NCBI RefSeq assembly: GCF_019655435.1
Contig: NZ_BPFH01000001.1
Coordinates: 434,001 to 498,000 of the forward strand
DNA from: Jannaschia pagri
GTDB taxonomy: Bacteria; Pseudomonadota; Alphaproteobacteria; Rhodobacterales; Rhodobacteraceae
Reading direction: 5' to 3'
Length of the DNA: 64,000 nt
Under the pieces are notes generated by a model, which saw nothing but the letters and a program-made list of their open reading frames with translations, made no database searches and was not told where the DNA came from. Each line of letters begins with the position of its first letter. Position 1 is the stretch's first letter. The translations under genes and the position numbers were made by a program. Positions 18,838 to 29,207 of this stretch are shown here, piece by piece.

Positions 18838-19923
18838 TCAGGCCGCTCCACTCAGGAGACCACGGGGGTCGAACTTGGCGCGGATGCTGTCTGTCAGGGC
18901 CGCCAAGGCAGGCGCCTCAACGGGCAAAGCGCCGGATGCCGGACCGGTCACGCGCGTCGCATGTCCCGGCAGATCGCCGAGACGGGCCCGCAGGTCTGTC
19001 CCCGCTGTCACCCGCAGCCAGACAAGCCCCCCACCCCAATCGAGCAGCGATGCCTCGGCCTGTGCGCGGGCCACAACCTCGGGGCCATGGCTGGCCCGGA
19101 CCGACACGCGCCAGATATCCCCTGCGCCTTGCACGGCCTGGGCATCGCGGATGGCCCGCCAATGGGCCTCGGACTCCCCCGGATCCAACCGGGTGACAGT
19201 GCCAAAGGACGCGATCACCTCCGCGAGCGCGGTGGCGCGATAATCGACCGAACCGTCGAGGCCTTCTAGCCGGAGCGATGTCTGCCCTGCCGCCGGATCA
19301 TGGGCAGCAGCCGTCACCTCAAACGGGGAGCCAAGCGCGGCGGCCATGGCGCGCACCGCCGTCTCAACCGTGAGGCCGTTCACCACAAGCGTGGTCTGGG
19401 TCACCGCCGCAGGCAGCACCTTGAAGCTGACCTCCGTCAGCACACCGAGCGTGCCACGCGACCCCGCCAGCAATTTCACGAGGTCATAGCCGGTGACGTT
19501 CTTCATCACCCGCCCCCCGTTCTTGATGATCTCGCCAGCGCCATCGACAAACCGCACACCGATCAAGCTGTCGCGACAGGCCCCGGCCTGCACTCGGCGC
19601 GGGCCGGATACATTCATCGCCACTGCCCCCCCAATCGTCGGCTCACCCGTGGTGCCCAAAAGACCGCGATGGTCCAGGGGCTCGAACGGCAAACGCTGGT
19701 TTTCGGAGGCCAGCGCGGCCTCGATCTCAGCCATGGGTGTTCCAGCGCGGGCCACCAGGGTCAAAGCCCCCGGCTCATAGAGCGTGATCCCCGTCAGGCC
19801 GGAGGTCGACACGGGCGTCCCCTCCGATGGCACGTGGCGCGTTCCCCCGCCCCGGATGGACAGCGGCCCATTGGCCGTGCGGACGATCTCAGCCAGATCG
19901 GCCTCTGACGTGGGTTTCAACAT
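18838..19923 (-). CDS. glcE: glycolate oxidase FAD-binding subunit
   Basis: PCMH-type FAD-binding subunit of glycolate oxidase, about 361 residues from ATG 19923 (MLKPTSEADLAEIV), which follows a GAGGA site; the alternative TTG 12 bp upstream seems weaker. The N-terminal half carries the FAD-binding pattern SIRGGGTRHV and GLLGTTGEPTIGGAVAMNVSGPRR, and the middle has VKNVTGYDLVKLLAGSRGTLG-type sequence conserved with GlcD. It lies between glcD and glcF in the usual D-E-F order. Confidence 0.94.
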   Translation of the reverse strand: MLKPTSEADLAEIVRTANGPLSIRGGGTRHVPSEGTPVSTSGLTGITLYEPGALTLVARAGTPMAEIEAALASENQRLPFEPLDHRGLLGTTGEPTIGGAVAMNVSGPRRVQAGACRDSLIGVRFVDGAGEIIKNGGRVMKNVTGYDLVKLLAGSRGTLGVLTEVSFKVLPAAVTQTTLVVNGLTVETAVRAMAAALGSPFEVTAAAHDPAAGQTSLRLEGLDGSVDYRATALAEVIASFGTVTRLDPGESEAHWRAIRDAQAVQGAGDIWRVSVRASHGPEVVARAQAEASLLDWGGGLVWLRVTAGTDLRARLGDLPGHATRVTGPASGALPVEAPALAALTDSIRAKFDPRGLLSGAA

Positions 19924-19999
19924 GGGGGTCCTCAAATCGTCTGTGTGGCGCCCGTGATCGGGGCCAAATCGTCTCGCTGGTATGGGACAGTCCGCGCTG

Positions 20000-21439
20000 T
20001 CAGTGGCCTGCGGTTCGGCGCTCGGCTGTGGTGTCCAGAGGGAACACCTTTGCGGGGTTCAGGAGCCATTTGGGATCGAAAACATCCTTGACCCGCATCT
20101 GCGCTTCCATGTCGACAGCCGCGAATTGGTGGGTCATCAGATCCCGCTTTTCAATGCCCACGCCGTGCTCACCCGTGAGGCAGCCGCCCACATCCACGCA
20201 GAGCTTCAGGATCTCCGCACCCAGCGCCTCGCACAGCTCCAGGTCACCGGGCTTGTTGGCGTCATACATGATCAGCGGGTGCATATTGCCGTCGCCCGCA
20301 TGGAACACGTTGCCCACCGCGAGCCCGTACTTCTGAGACAGCTCCGTTATGCCCGCCAGAACCCGGGGCAACTCGCTGACCGGGATTGTGCCATCTAGAC
20401 ACATGTAATCGCTGATCCGGCCCGTAGCGCCAAAGGCCGATTTCCGTCCCAGCCAGATCTTGGCCGCCTCGTCTGAGGACTGCGACTGGCGCAACTCAAC
20501 GGGGTCATGCCGACGCGCAATCTCTTCGATCAGAGACAGCTGTTCGTCGATCTCATCGTCGGAGCCTTCCACTTCGACGATCAGCAGCGCCTCGCAGTCG
20601 GGATAGCCCGCCTTGGCGTAATCCTCGACGATCCGAATGATGATCCGGTCCATGAATTCGATGGCCACCGGCAACACGCCCGCCTTGATGATGTCGGCGA
20701 CGCAAGCCCCCGCCACTTCCAGACTATCGAAACCGATTAGAACCGGTCGCGCGCCCTCGGGTTTGGGAAGGATACGCAGGGTGGCCTCAGTCACGACCCC
20801 AAGCTGTCCCTCGGATCCGCAGATCACACCGAGGAGGTCCAGCCCACCCGCGTCCATATGGGCGCCGCCGATCTCGACCACGGTGCCGTCCATCTGGACA
20901 AGCGTCACACCCAACAGATTGTTGGTCGTCACCCCATACTTCAGGCAATGGGCACCACCAGAGTTCATGGCGATGTTGCCCGCAATGGCACAGGCCAATT
21001 GGGACGACGGGTCCGGCGCGTAGAAGAAATCATCGGCCTCCACGGCGCCAGTCACCGCCAGATTGGTGCGCCCGGTCTGCACGCGGATGATGCGGTCGTC
21101 ATAGTCGGTCTCCAGCACCTCCGTGAGGCGGGCGACACCCAAGATCACACTATCAGCCGTCGGCAATGCCCCCCCTGCAAGGGACGTGCCGGAGCCGCGC
21201 GGCACGACGGGCACATCCATCTCGTGGCAGATCCGCAGAACATCGGAAACTTCCTGCGTGCTCCGGGGCAAAACAGCCGCAAGAGGCGGGCAGCGATAGG
21301 CGGTGAGCGCATCGCATTCATAGGCGCGCGTCTCTTCCACGTCGGAGATCACCGCATCCTCAGGCAAGACGGTCAACAGTCGAGAGACAAGCTCGGCCTT
21401 GCGATCCAAGACAAGGGGATCTGGCTTTGGCATTTCCAT
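20000..21439 (-). CDS. glcD: glycolate oxidase FAD-linked subunit
   Basis: Catalytic subunit that oxidises glycolate (and D-lactate) to glyoxylate. The 479-residue protein has the PCMH FAD domain with VPRGSGTSLAGGALP at about 79-93, GNIAMNSGGAHCLKYG around 155, and the C-terminal oxidase cap with the metal/active-site cluster FHAGDGNMHP and GEHGVGIEK. First gene of the glcDEF operon; a promoter and inverted repeat lie just upstream at 21468-21504. Confidence 0.96.
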   Translation of the reverse strand: MEMPKPDPLVLDRKAELVSRLLTVLPEDAVISDVEETRAYECDALTAYRCPPLAAVLPRSTQEVSDVLRICHEMDVPVVPRGSGTSLAGGALPTADSVILGVARLTEVLETDYDDRIIRVQTGRTNLAVTGAVEADDFFYAPDPSSQLACAIAGNIAMNSGGAHCLKYGVTTNNLLGVTLVQMDGTVVEIGGAHMDAGGLDLLGVICGSEGQLGVVTEATLRILPKPEGARPVLIGFDSLEVAGACVADIIKAGVLPVAIEFMDRIIIRIVEDYAKAGYPDCEALLIVEVEGSDDEIDEQLSLIEEIARRHDPVELRQSQSSDEAAKIWLGRKSAFGATGRISDYMCLDGTIPVSELPRVLAGITELSQKYGLAVGNVFHAGDGNMHPLIMYDANKPGDLELCEALGAEILKLCVDVGGCLTGEHGVGIEKRDLMTHQFAAVDMEAQMRVKDVFDPKWLLNPAKVFPLDTTAERRTAGH

Positions 21440-21467
21440 GGGGACCCTCCCAGAGGTGCGCGGCTGG

Positions 21468-21504
21468 ATTGGTAAAATAATATAACCAATTTCCCAGAAG
21501 GCAA
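21468..21504 (-). promoter_or_regulatory. glcD promoter overlapped by an ATTGGT/ACCAAT inverted repeat
   Basis: Minus strand: TTGCCT (-35, 21499-21504), 16 bp, TATTAT (-10, 21477-21482). The -10 sits inside a perfect inverted repeat, ATTGGT (21468-21473) and ACCAAT (21485-21490) spaced 11 bp by an A/T-only spacer. TGGT/ACCA half-sites are typical of GntR/FCD regulators such as PdhR and GlcC, although those usually have a shorter spacer. The position would allow direct repression. The identity of the regulator is inference. Confidence 0.5.
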
Positions 21505-21532
21505 GCGGAACGGCCTTTGCTAAGGGTGCGAC

Positions 21533-22222
21533 ATGCTCACGCTGCTACAATCGACCTTCACGCCGCTCGATCTTATGGCGCTCGGCTTCCTGCTGATGGC
21601 CTGGGCCGGGAGCGGCTGGTTGATCGAGAACCCGCCCGCCAAGCGCACCTCGGTCACGGTCCTTATGCGCGCCTATCGCCACGATTGGATGGTCGAGATG
21701 CTGACACGGCAACCGCGCATTTTCGACGCCGCCATACTGGACAGCCTGCGCCAAGGGACGACCTTCATGACCTCCGCCGCGATCATTGCGGTCGGGGGTG
21801 TCTTGGCCCTGGCCGGGAACGCGGAGCGGCTGGACAGCATCGTTATGGGCGTCGGAATCCAAGGCCATCCGGCGGTGTTTTGGCAAGTAAAGCTGGGCGT
21901 TGTGGCCCTGTTACTCACCTACGCGGTCTTCAAGTTCATTTGGTCAAACCGGTTGTTCGGCTACTGCGCGGTGGTCATGGCCTCGGTGCCCAATGACGTC
22001 GAAGACCCCCGTGCCCTGCCCCGCGCCAACAAGGCGGCAGAGATCAACATTCGCGCGGCGTTGAACTTCAATCGCGGTCTCCGCTCGGTGTATTTCGCCT
22101 TCACCGCGCTGGCCTGGGTGCTGGGGCCTTGGGGGCTTTTGATTGCGACGGCGGTTACCCTCCGAGCGGTGCTGTCACGGGAATTTGCCTCGACATCGCG
22201 GGGTGTCCTGCTGGATGAGTAG
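21533..22222 (+). CDS. DUF599 family membrane protein
   Basis: A 229-residue protein with four clear hydrophobic segments (about 10-30, 75-95, 110-130, 185-210), the conserved RAYRHDWM segment and RQGTTFMTSAAIIAVGG, which fit the DUF599 family of uncharacterised four-helix membrane proteins. Divergent from glcD. The next gene starts 3 bp after its stop, so they form a two-gene operon. Function unknown. Confidence 0.85.
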   Translation: MLTLLQSTFTPLDLMALGFLLMAWAGSGWLIENPPAKRTSVTVLMRAYRHDWMVEMLTRQPRIFDAAILDSLRQGTTFMTSAAIIAVGGVLALAGNAERLDSIVMGVGIQGHPAVFWQVKLGVVALLLTYAVFKFIWSNRLFGYCAVVMASVPNDVEDPRALPRANKAAEINIRAALNFNRGLRSVYFAFTALAWVLGPWGLLIATAVTLRAVLSREFASTSRGVLLDE

Positions 22223-22225
22223 CCT

Positions 22226-22579
22226 ATGAGATACGCCCTGCCCCTGCTGGCCTTTCTGGCTTGCCCCGCCTTTGCCGATTCCCCCGTGGTGGAGGGCGCA
22301 GTCGCAACGCCCTCGGCCAACGGATGGACCTTTTCTGTCACCGTGCGCCACGCCGACACCGGGTGGGATCATTACGCCGACGGTTGGTCGGTCCACGCCC
22401 CCGATGGGACGGAGCTGGGCTATCGCAAACTACACCACCCCCACGAGACTGAGCAGCCCTTTACGCGGTCGCTCGGCGGTGTGGAGATTCCGGATGGGAT
22501 CGAGACCGTCGTGATCCGCGCCCATGACAACGTCCACGGCTGGGGCAAGGATCTCGTCTTGGAGTTGCCAGACGGGTAA
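22226..22579 (+). CDS. small secreted hypothetical protein
   Basis: A 117-residue protein with a signal peptide (MRYALPLLAFLACPAFADS). The mature part is rich in His, Asp and Trp (HADTGWDHYADGWSVHAPDG, HHPHETEQPF) and looks like a single small beta domain. No family recognised beyond recurring hypothetical proteins of this type in Rhodobacteraceae. Cotranscribed with the DUF599 gene. The TAA stop lies in the loop of a GACGGG/CCCGTC hairpin. Confidence 0.75.
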   Translation: MRYALPLLAFLACPAFADSPVVEGAVATPSANGWTFSVTVRHADTGWDHYADGWSVHAPDGTELGYRKLHHPHETEQPFTRSLGGVEIPDGIETVVIRAHDNVHGWGKDLVLELPDG

Positions 22580-22593
22580 CCCGTCGTTCGGGT
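22571..22593 (+). terminator. hairpin containing a stop codon
   Basis: GACGGG-TAA-CCCGTC (22571-22585) places the stop codon in the loop of a 6-bp stem. A mutually exclusive stem, ACCCG (22579-22583) with CGGGT (22589-22593), overlaps it. The gene facing it is convergent (trpA), so a 3'-end role is plausible. No U-tract. Confidence 0.35.
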
Positions 22594-22911
22594 CAGACTG
22601 ATGCGGTTTCCGGCCTTAGATCCAAGCAATGGCCTCAGAAATTGCCGTCGCGCGCATCTGTGGTTGCCACATAGGCCCTGTGCGCTTCACAAGAGTATAG
22701 AGAACGCGCGACCGCGGATAGGTGTGGCCACCTTCGCTGAAGTAAATGCGTGGCATTTGAAGGCCTGAGGTTGGGACACCGAACCGACACAAGGGGTGCG
22801 ATTGAGGTCCCGACCGAAGCGCTTGGGAAGGTCCTGCGCCGATCTCGTCCGTGCCAGTAACCCTACAACGGGCCGACTCATCCCCAAATTACGAACGGCC
22901 TACGCCCGCCG
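22594..22911. other. gene-free convergent interval
   Basis: About 320 bp between the secreted hypothetical and the end of trpA. Short open frames exist on both strands, but none has a ribosome site, signal peptide or recognisable protein sequence. I see no tRNA, repeat or clear terminator here. Confidence 0.5.
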
Positions 22912-23703
22912 TCAGGCGGAATGGGCGCCGTCTGCCAAAGACTTCACATATGCGAGCACGTCCGCGACGCTGTCGCCCTTTGCAATCCGTTCCACGATGG
23001 CAGAGCCGATGACGCAGCCATCCGCAACGCTGGCGATGTCCCGGGCGGCGTCGGGCGTTTTGATCCCAAAGCCGACGATCACGGGCAAATCCGTCGCGTC
23101 TTTGATGCGCGCCACCTCTGGCGCGACCTTCTCCGCGCTGGCGGAGCCTGCGCCTGTGATCCCCGTGATCGAGACGTAGTAGACGAAGCCCGAAGTGTTC
23201 TGGAGCACTGTCGGAAGCCGCGCGTCGTCGGTCGTGGGGGTCGCCAGGCGGATGAAGTTCAGACCGGCTTTCTGGGCGGGAATGCACAGCTCGCTGTCTT
23301 CTTCGGGCGGCAAGTCGACAACGATGAGACCGTCGATCCCGGCCTCTTTGGCCTGTTCGAGAAAGCGATCCACGCCGCGCGAATAGATCGGGTTGTAGTA
23401 CCCCATCAGGACCACGGGCGTCGTGTCATTCTGCTTTCGCAGGGTTCGGACAATATCCAGCGTCGCATCCAGGGTCATGCCCCCTTCGAGCGCGCGCTGG
23501 CCTGCCAGTTGGATCGTCGGACCATCGGCCATGGGATCGGTGAAGGGCAGACCCAATTCGATGATATCGACGCCCGCCTCGGGCAGGCCGCAGACGATTT
23601 CGGTCGCGGTGGCCACATCGGGGTCGCCTGCCATGACGTAGGACACGAAGGCGCGGCGGCCTTCGGCCTTGAGACGGGCAAAGGTGTCGTCGATGCGGGT
23701 CAT
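22912..23703 (-). CDS. trpA: tryptophan synthase alpha chain
   Basis: Cleaves indole-3-glycerol phosphate to indole, which is passed to TrpB. The 263-residue TIM barrel from ATG 23703 shows the catalytic glutamate in [20 protein letters not shown] (about residues 47-66) with the second acidic residue at DP, plus [15 protein letters not shown], the phosphate-binding loop [10 protein letters not shown] and [12 protein letters not shown]. trpB and trpF are not beside it; a lone trpA near ychF is common in this family of bacteria. An in-frame ATG 54 bp upstream is not supported by the conserved N-terminus [12 protein letters not shown]. Confidence 0.96.
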   Translation of the reverse strand: MTRIDDTFARLKAEGRRAFVSYVMAGDPDVATATEIVCGLPEAGVDIIELGLPFTDPMADGPTIQLAGQRALEGGMTLDATLDIVRTLRKQNDTTPVVLMGYYNPIYSRGVDRFLEQAKEAGIDGLIVVDLPPEEDSELCIPAQKAGLNFIRLATPTTDDARLPTVLQNTSGFVYYVSITGITGAGSASAEKVAPEVARIKDATDLPVIVGFGIKTPDAARDIASVADGCVIGSAIVERIAKGDSVADVLAYVKSLADGAHSA

Positions 23704-23961
23704 GGGCCTCTCCGGTTTGGTCGGCACGGGAGTGCGCCAGGAACGCGGGAAGGTCAATCGTTGGCCCCATCTGCTGGCGTGGGAATTGGTCAGGTGAGTG
23801 ACCCAAGGCGCGCAATGGGCCGATTATTGGATGTATGATCTGGGTATGACCAGGGGGTGATCCCCGTCGGACGGGGTTTCGCGCGCCCTGCCCCGGCCCG
23901 ATTGGTCAGAAAACCGGAGCAGGCCCTGGACCGGCCAGCCTCGCACCCCCACGTAAGACGT

Positions 23962-24150
23962 ATGAATTATGTGCTCGCCATTCTGCTGCCGCCGCTGTCG
24001 ATCTTTTTGGCGGGGCGCCCAATCCTGGGGATTGTGACATTCCTGATTTGGATTCCCGCTCTGCTGTTTTCGGGCGGGCTGACCCATCCGATGTTCATAT
24101 TGCTGGCCTGGTTCATCATCTTTGAGCGGCGCAATCGGCATTTGCGATAA
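23962..24150 (+). CDS. YqaE/Pmp3-like small membrane protein
   Basis: A 62-residue protein that is almost entirely two hydrophobic helices: MNYVLAILLPPLSIFLAGRP matches the PMP3/UPF0057 opening (ILLPPLxVFL), followed by a second helix and a short basic tail ERRNRHLR. PMP3 proteins are small inner-membrane proteins of unclear function, linked to membrane stress. It lies between trpA (opposite strand) and ychF. The start gives the family N-terminus; the ribosome site is weak. Confidence 0.7.
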   Translation: MNYVLAILLPPLSIFLAGRPILGIVTFLIWIPALLFSGGLTHPMFILLAWFIIFERRNRHLR

Positions 24151-24322
24151 GGTCACGGGACGGCGCCCAGCCTGACCGGCGCGCCGGGGGTTTCACACCC
24201 CCGGACCCCCGTGGAGTATTTGCGCCGAGAAGAAGACAAGGGCCGCGCGGGCGCGTCAGAGTGGCTTGCCCCATGGCGGGTGCGAGGCTATGGCGGCGCG
24301 GGCTGTTAGCGCGGAGGGTGCC

Positions 24323-25420
24323 ATGGGCTTTAAGATGGGGATTGTGGGGCTGCCGAATGTGGGCAAATCGACCCTGTTCAATGCGCTGACCCGGACAGCG
24401 GCGGCCCAGGCGGCAAACTTTCCGTTCTGCACCATTGATCCGAACGTGGGCGATGTGGCCGTGCCGGACGCACGGTTGGACAAACTGGCAGAGATTGCCC
24501 AATCGAAGCAGAAGATCGCGGCCCGCATGACGTTTGTCGACATCGCTGGGTTGGTGAAGGGCGCCTCCAAAGGTGAGGGGCTGGGCAATCAGTTCTTGGC
24601 CAACATCCGCGAAACCGACGCCATTGCCCATGTTCTGCGCTGTTTCGAAGACGGCGACGTCACCCATGTGGAAGGCCGGGTGAACCCGGTGGAAGACGCC
24701 GAGGTCATTGAGACCGAATTGATGATCGCCGACATGGAGTCGATCGAGAAGCGTCTTCAGGGGCTGCAACGGAAGGTGCGGGGCGGCGACAAAGAAGCCG
24801 TGCAGCAGGAGCGGCTGCTGAAGGACGCGCTGGCGGTTCTGGAAGACGGGCGGCCGGCCCGCACCGTCGATGTGGCAGAGGACGACCTCCGCGCTTGGGA
24901 GTTGCTGCAACTGCTGACGGCGAAACCGATCCTCTATGTGTGCAACGTGGACGAAGGCTCGGCCGCCGAGGGGAACGACCATTCGGCCGCCGTGGCCGCC
25001 ATGGCCGAAGCCCAGGGTGCCGCGCATGTGGTGATCTCGGCCCAGATCGAGGAAGAGATCGCACAGCTGCCCGAAGACGACGCCGGGATCTTCCTAGAGG
25101 AAATGGGCCTGGCGGAAGCTGGCCTCGACCGGCTGATCCGGGCTGGCTACGCGCTGCTGTCGTTGGAGACCTACTTCACGGTCGGCCCCAAGGAGGCGCG
25201 GGCCTGGACCATCCCGGTGGGCACTAGCGCGCCGAAGGCGGCGGGCGTCATCCACGGCGATTTCGAAAAGGGATTCATCCGGGCCGAGACCATCGCTTAC
25301 GATGATTTTGTAACCCTGGGTGGGGAACAACCCGCTAAGGAAGCGGGCAAGATGCGGGCCGAGGGCAAGGGATACACCGTCAAGGACGGTGACGTCATGC
25401 ATTTCCTGTTCAACACCTGA
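24323..25420 (+). CDS. ychF: redox-regulated ATPase YchF (Obg family)
   Basis: Ribosome-associated P-loop NTPase of the Obg family that prefers ATP. The 365-residue protein has GLPNVGKST (G1) at about 8-16, [20 protein letters not shown] (G3), the altered NVDE (G4) in [10 protein letters not shown], a coiled-coil insertion at about 130-180, and a C-terminal TGS domain with [32 protein letters not shown]. Start at 24323 gives the conserved [14 protein letters not shown]; the frame is open further upstream but carries no family sequence. Confidence 0.96.
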   Translation: MGFKMGIVGLPNVGKSTLFNALTRTAAAQAANFPFCTIDPNVGDVAVPDARLDKLAEIAQSKQKIAARMTFVDIAGLVKGASKGEGLGNQFLANIRETDAIAHVLRCFEDGDVTHVEGRVNPVEDAEVIETELMIADMESIEKRLQGLQRKVRGGDKEAVQQERLLKDALAVLEDGRPARTVDVAEDDLRAWELLQLLTAKPILYVCNVDEGSAAEGNDHSAAVAAMAEAQGAAHVVISAQIEEEIAQLPEDDAGIFLEEMGLAEAGLDRLIRAGYALLSLETYFTVGPKEARAWTIPVGTSAPKAAGVIHGDFEKGFIRAETIAYDDFVTLGGEQPAKEAGKMRAEGKGYTVKDGDVMHFLFNT

Positions 25421-25678
25421 GTCGCATCCGCCTGACGCAGGGGACGGTGCCACGACGCTCTGGCGGGGGCGGCGCACCGGTTCAGCCCACCGATAGGCGG
25501 GTCTCTGCCGATCTAGGGCCGCGCCTCCTCGTAATTATGGCCGAATTGTGGCGGCAGAACCCCAGTCCTCTCGGTTCTGTGATGGCAAGGCTCTGAAACC
25601 TTGCGCGACAGGGCGCGTTTTTCGCAGTAGCTTGTCAACGCGCCCCGCCGGACTAGGGGCCAGGTAAAGGAGCGAGAG

Positions 25679-26248
25679 ATGCACAGACGCGATGTGATCA
25701 TGGGTGGGGTGGCCGTGAGCGCACTGGGCCTGTCGGCAGTGGAGCCAGCAGCGGCCCAAACCATGCCCTTGTCGATGCAGCCCGTCGAAGTACGGATCCG
25801 CCCGGAAATCGCCCCGAACGAAGTTCACGTGATCCCCGATAGCTTTATGCTGTATTGGACGCTGCCTGGCGCGCGCGCCATCCGCTATATGGTGGGCGTT
25901 GGACGACCGGGGCTCTACGAAGCGGGCGAGTTCTATGTGGGCGCCAAAAAGGAATGGCCAAGCTGGACGCCGACGCCGGACATGATCCGCCGCGATCCGG
26001 CTGCCTACAAGCAGTATGAAGATGGGATGCCCGGTGGCCCAAACAATCCGTTGGGGGCCCGCGCGCTTTATCTGTTTGAGCCTGGCCGGGGCGACACCTT
26101 CCTGCGCATCCATGGCACGAACGCGCCGCGCACGATTGGCACGGCAGTGTCCAACGGCTGCGCCCGACTGGTGAACGATCAGGCCGTGGATCTGTATAAT
26201 CGGGTGCCTATGCGCTCCCGCGTGGTCCTGCACCAAAAGCTCGCCTAG
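25679..26248 (+). CDS. L,D-transpeptidase (YkuD domain)
   Basis: Peptidoglycan cross-linking enzyme of the ErfK/YbiS family. The 189-residue protein begins with a Tat-like signal (HRRDVIMGGVAVSALGLSA). The YkuD active-site motif HGTNAPRTIGTAVSNGCARL spans about 146-165, with His146 and the nucleophilic cysteine in SNGCARL. Single-domain, with no peptidoglycan-binding module. Preceded at 25674 by GGAGCGAGAG-type ribosome site sequence. It could also attach lipoproteins; not distinguishable here. Confidence 0.92.
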   Translation: MHRRDVIMGGVAVSALGLSAVEPAAAQTMPLSMQPVEVRIRPEIAPNEVHVIPDSFMLYWTLPGARAIRYMVGVGRPGLYEAGEFYVGAKKEWPSWTPTPDMIRRDPAAYKQYEDGMPGGPNNPLGARALYLFEPGRGDTFLRIHGTNAPRTIGTAVSNGCARLVNDQAVDLYNRVPMRSRVVLHQKLA

Positions 26249-26388
26249 CGCGGCTATCGCAACAGGCCGCTTAGCTACGAAGGAAACGCTGCTAGATCTC
26301 TTGGTTCCGCGGCGTTTGATTTTGGGCGATTTGGATTCTGTCGTTTTCGGACAAGATAAACCGGTCACACGCAGATGTAAGAAACGCC

Positions 26389-26417
26389 TTGCGGGCCGGG
26401 CGCATCACGCATACCAC
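26389..26417 (+). promoter_or_regulatory. promoter of tRNA-Ser
   Basis: TTGCGG (26389-26394), a 17-bp spacer and TACCAC (26412-26417), with the -10 element ending 7 bp before the mature tRNA 5' end. It matches the TTGC-N17-TA arrangement of the other two tRNA promoters in the window. Confidence 0.55.
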
Positions 26418-26424
26418 CACAGGC

Positions 26425-26514
26425 GGAGGCGTGGCCGAGTGGTCGAAGGCGCTCCCCTGCTAAGGGAGTAGGCGGGAAACCGTCTCGAGGGTTCGAATCC
26501 CTTCGTCTCCGCCA
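26425..26514 (+). tRNA. tRNA-Ser (anticodon GCU)
   Basis: Class II tRNA with acceptor GGAGGCG/CGTCTCC (one G-U pair), D arm GGCCGAGTGGTCGAAGGC, anticodon stem CTCCC/GGGAG presenting GCT, long variable arm, T loop GGTTCGAATCC, discriminator G and encoded CCA at 26512-26514. Reads AGC/AGU. Confidence 0.95.
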
Positions 26515-26599
26515 CTAATTCCAGACTGGTATGTCAGTTGGCGGTTCTGCAAGGGCGGGGCTCAAAAGACCCGCGCCCTGAACGTGTAAGTGGGAAAGC

Positions 26600-26630
26600 A
26601 AAAAGCCTCGGTGTGGTGTCGCGCGGAGGC
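26600..26630 (-). terminator. intrinsic terminator on the minus strand
   Basis: Read on the minus strand: GCCTC (26630-26626), a structured loop, GAGGC (26609-26605) immediately followed by TTTTT (26604-26600). The nearest minus-strand gene end is about 400 bp upstream (27027), so the transcript it ends is not obvious. Confidence 0.5.
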
Positions 26631-26748
26631 TCGTTCTTATCTCGGCAACGTATCTGTCTCACGGCTTACGACCAAGCTGAAGCAGTGGAGCCCGCCGATA
26701 CATGAAGTGTCGACCGCTCCTTACAAGGCCCCACAGAGAATCCAGCAC

Positions 26749-26762
26749 ATGTCACGTGACAT
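26749..26762. repeat. perfect 14-bp palindrome ATGTCACGTGACAT
   Basis: A perfectly self-complementary 14-mer in the gene-free interval after tRNA-Ser. Size and symmetry suit a dimeric regulator site, but no promoter or regulated gene is evident beside it. Confidence 0.4.
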
Positions 26763-27026
26763 CGTTTGGGACCGCAGTGACGGGATGTTTGCTGGCAACC
26801 TAGAGACCGCCAGCGCGATGATTTCAGGACCAAGGAACGTGTAAAAGCAAATGGATACGCAACCGTTGTGTCATCCGACCCGTGCACGATGCCCGCTCAT
26901 GGGTCGACGCGCGTCATGACGTGCGCCGCCCACCTAACGCGATGGGTACAGTGGTTCTCGCCAGGTCAGGGCAAACAACATTCGCGGCGGTCTGACGAAC
27001 GAGAGACAAGAAACACCAGCCCGCCC

Positions 27027-27245
27027 TTACTTGCCGTCCGGGTCCGGTTGACCCGTCCCCTTGAAGATGGCCTTGAATGGGAACACCCAGATGATGCCGA
27101 GAACAACGTACATCACGAACTCGACCGCCACCGGCAAGCGCGGCAGAAGGGCGACCAGGCTCACCGCCAGGATAATGTAGAGCGGCAGGCCAACCAGGAG
27201 GATCAAAAAAGACAGCCGCTTCCGCGCTTTATACGACAATGCCAT
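27027..27245 (-). CDS. DUF2842 small membrane protein
   Basis: A 72-residue protein with two hydrophobic helices (about 12-34 and 40-60) and the conserved sequence ALSYKARKRLSFLILLVGLPLYI and YVVLGIIWVFPFKAIFKGTGQPDP, which is characteristic of DUF2842. Function unknown. It follows purA after 29 bp on the same strand, a linkage seen widely in Rhodobacterales. Confidence 0.85.
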   Translation of the reverse strand: MALSYKARKRLSFLILLVGLPLYIILAVSLVALLPRLPVAVEFVMYVVLGIIWVFPFKAIFKGTGQPDPDGK

Positions 27246-27274
27246 GGCTGTCTCCTCCGATGGGTTTAGACCGA

Positions 27275-28567
<1,293 letters not shown>

Positions 28568-28712
28568 GCCTGACGTTCCCTTCGTTTGAAAGACCGCGCT
28601 CCCCCTAACGGACGATGACGTGACGCGAAACCCCAAGCCGTGCGCCCTGGGGTCTTGCGGTGCCGGGGCGTGGTCTCTAGGTAGCCTCTGATCCGAACCG
28701 AATGGGCCCCCC

Positions 28713-29063
28713 ATGGAAACCGTCCTGCTTCTCGTCCACTTGATCGTCGCGGTCTGCCTGATTGGCATCGTGCTGCTGCAACGCTCCGAAGGGGGCGGCT
28801 TGGGCATGGGCGGCGGGGGCGGTGCCGTCACGGGGCGCGCCGCTGCAACGGCGATGACCAAGCTCACGTGGCTGTTTGGCACGGTCTTTCTCGTCAATTC
28901 GGTGATCCTGACGGTGTTGTCGGCGCAAAACGCCACCGGCAGTTCCGTCATCGACCTGCTGCCTGATGACGGTGCAGTCGAGGCGCCGGTTGTCCCGTCG
29001 GGCGAAAGCCTGTTGCCGCCGACGCCGGGCGACGCCCCTTTGACGCCGCCCCGGTCTGAATAA
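28713..29063 (+). CDS. secG: preprotein translocase subunit SecG
   Basis: Small inner-membrane subunit of the SecYEG channel. The 116-residue protein has two transmembrane helices (about 3-25 and 50-70) joined by the conserved cytoplasmic loop [30 protein letters not shown]-like region (glycine-rich, residues 22-48), then a proline/acidic tail. Divergent from purA and upstream of pyrG, a placement usual in alphaproteobacteria. Confidence 0.92.
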   Translation: METVLLLVHLIVAVCLIGIVLLQRSEGGGLGMGGGGGAVTGRAAATAMTKLTWLFGTVFLVNSVILTVLSAQNATGSSVIDLLPDDGAVEAPVVPSGESLLPPTPGDAPLTPPRSE

Positions 29064-29207
29064 CCAACACCTTGGGCCCACGCCCAGAATAGCCGCAGGA
29101 TGTGGCCGGGCGCTGTTGCGGCCCGAGCGCTCTTGGTGTTATTCTTGAGTCCCGTGGGGTCGTGACTGGCAGATGCCAGTGCAACGCAATTCGCGGAGAT
29201 TTCGAAC

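Larger units (their letters stand above)
26515..27026. other. gene-free interval with an orphan minus-strand terminator
   Basis: About 510 bp between tRNA-Ser and a DUF2842 gene. No open frame here looks like a protein. The interval does contain an intrinsic terminator on the minus strand (26600-26630), a perfect 14-bp palindrome (26749-26762) and, right after the tRNA, an imperfect GGGCGGGG/CCCGCGCCC hairpin (about 26553-26578) that probably ends the tRNA transcript. A small RNA or long 3' UTR on the minus strand is the simplest explanation. Confidence 0.45.

Noticed and set aside
26590-26844. 84-codon ORF after tRNA-Ser
   Set aside because: Sequence is not protein-like, lacks a ribosome site and spans the minus-strand terminator and the palindrome.
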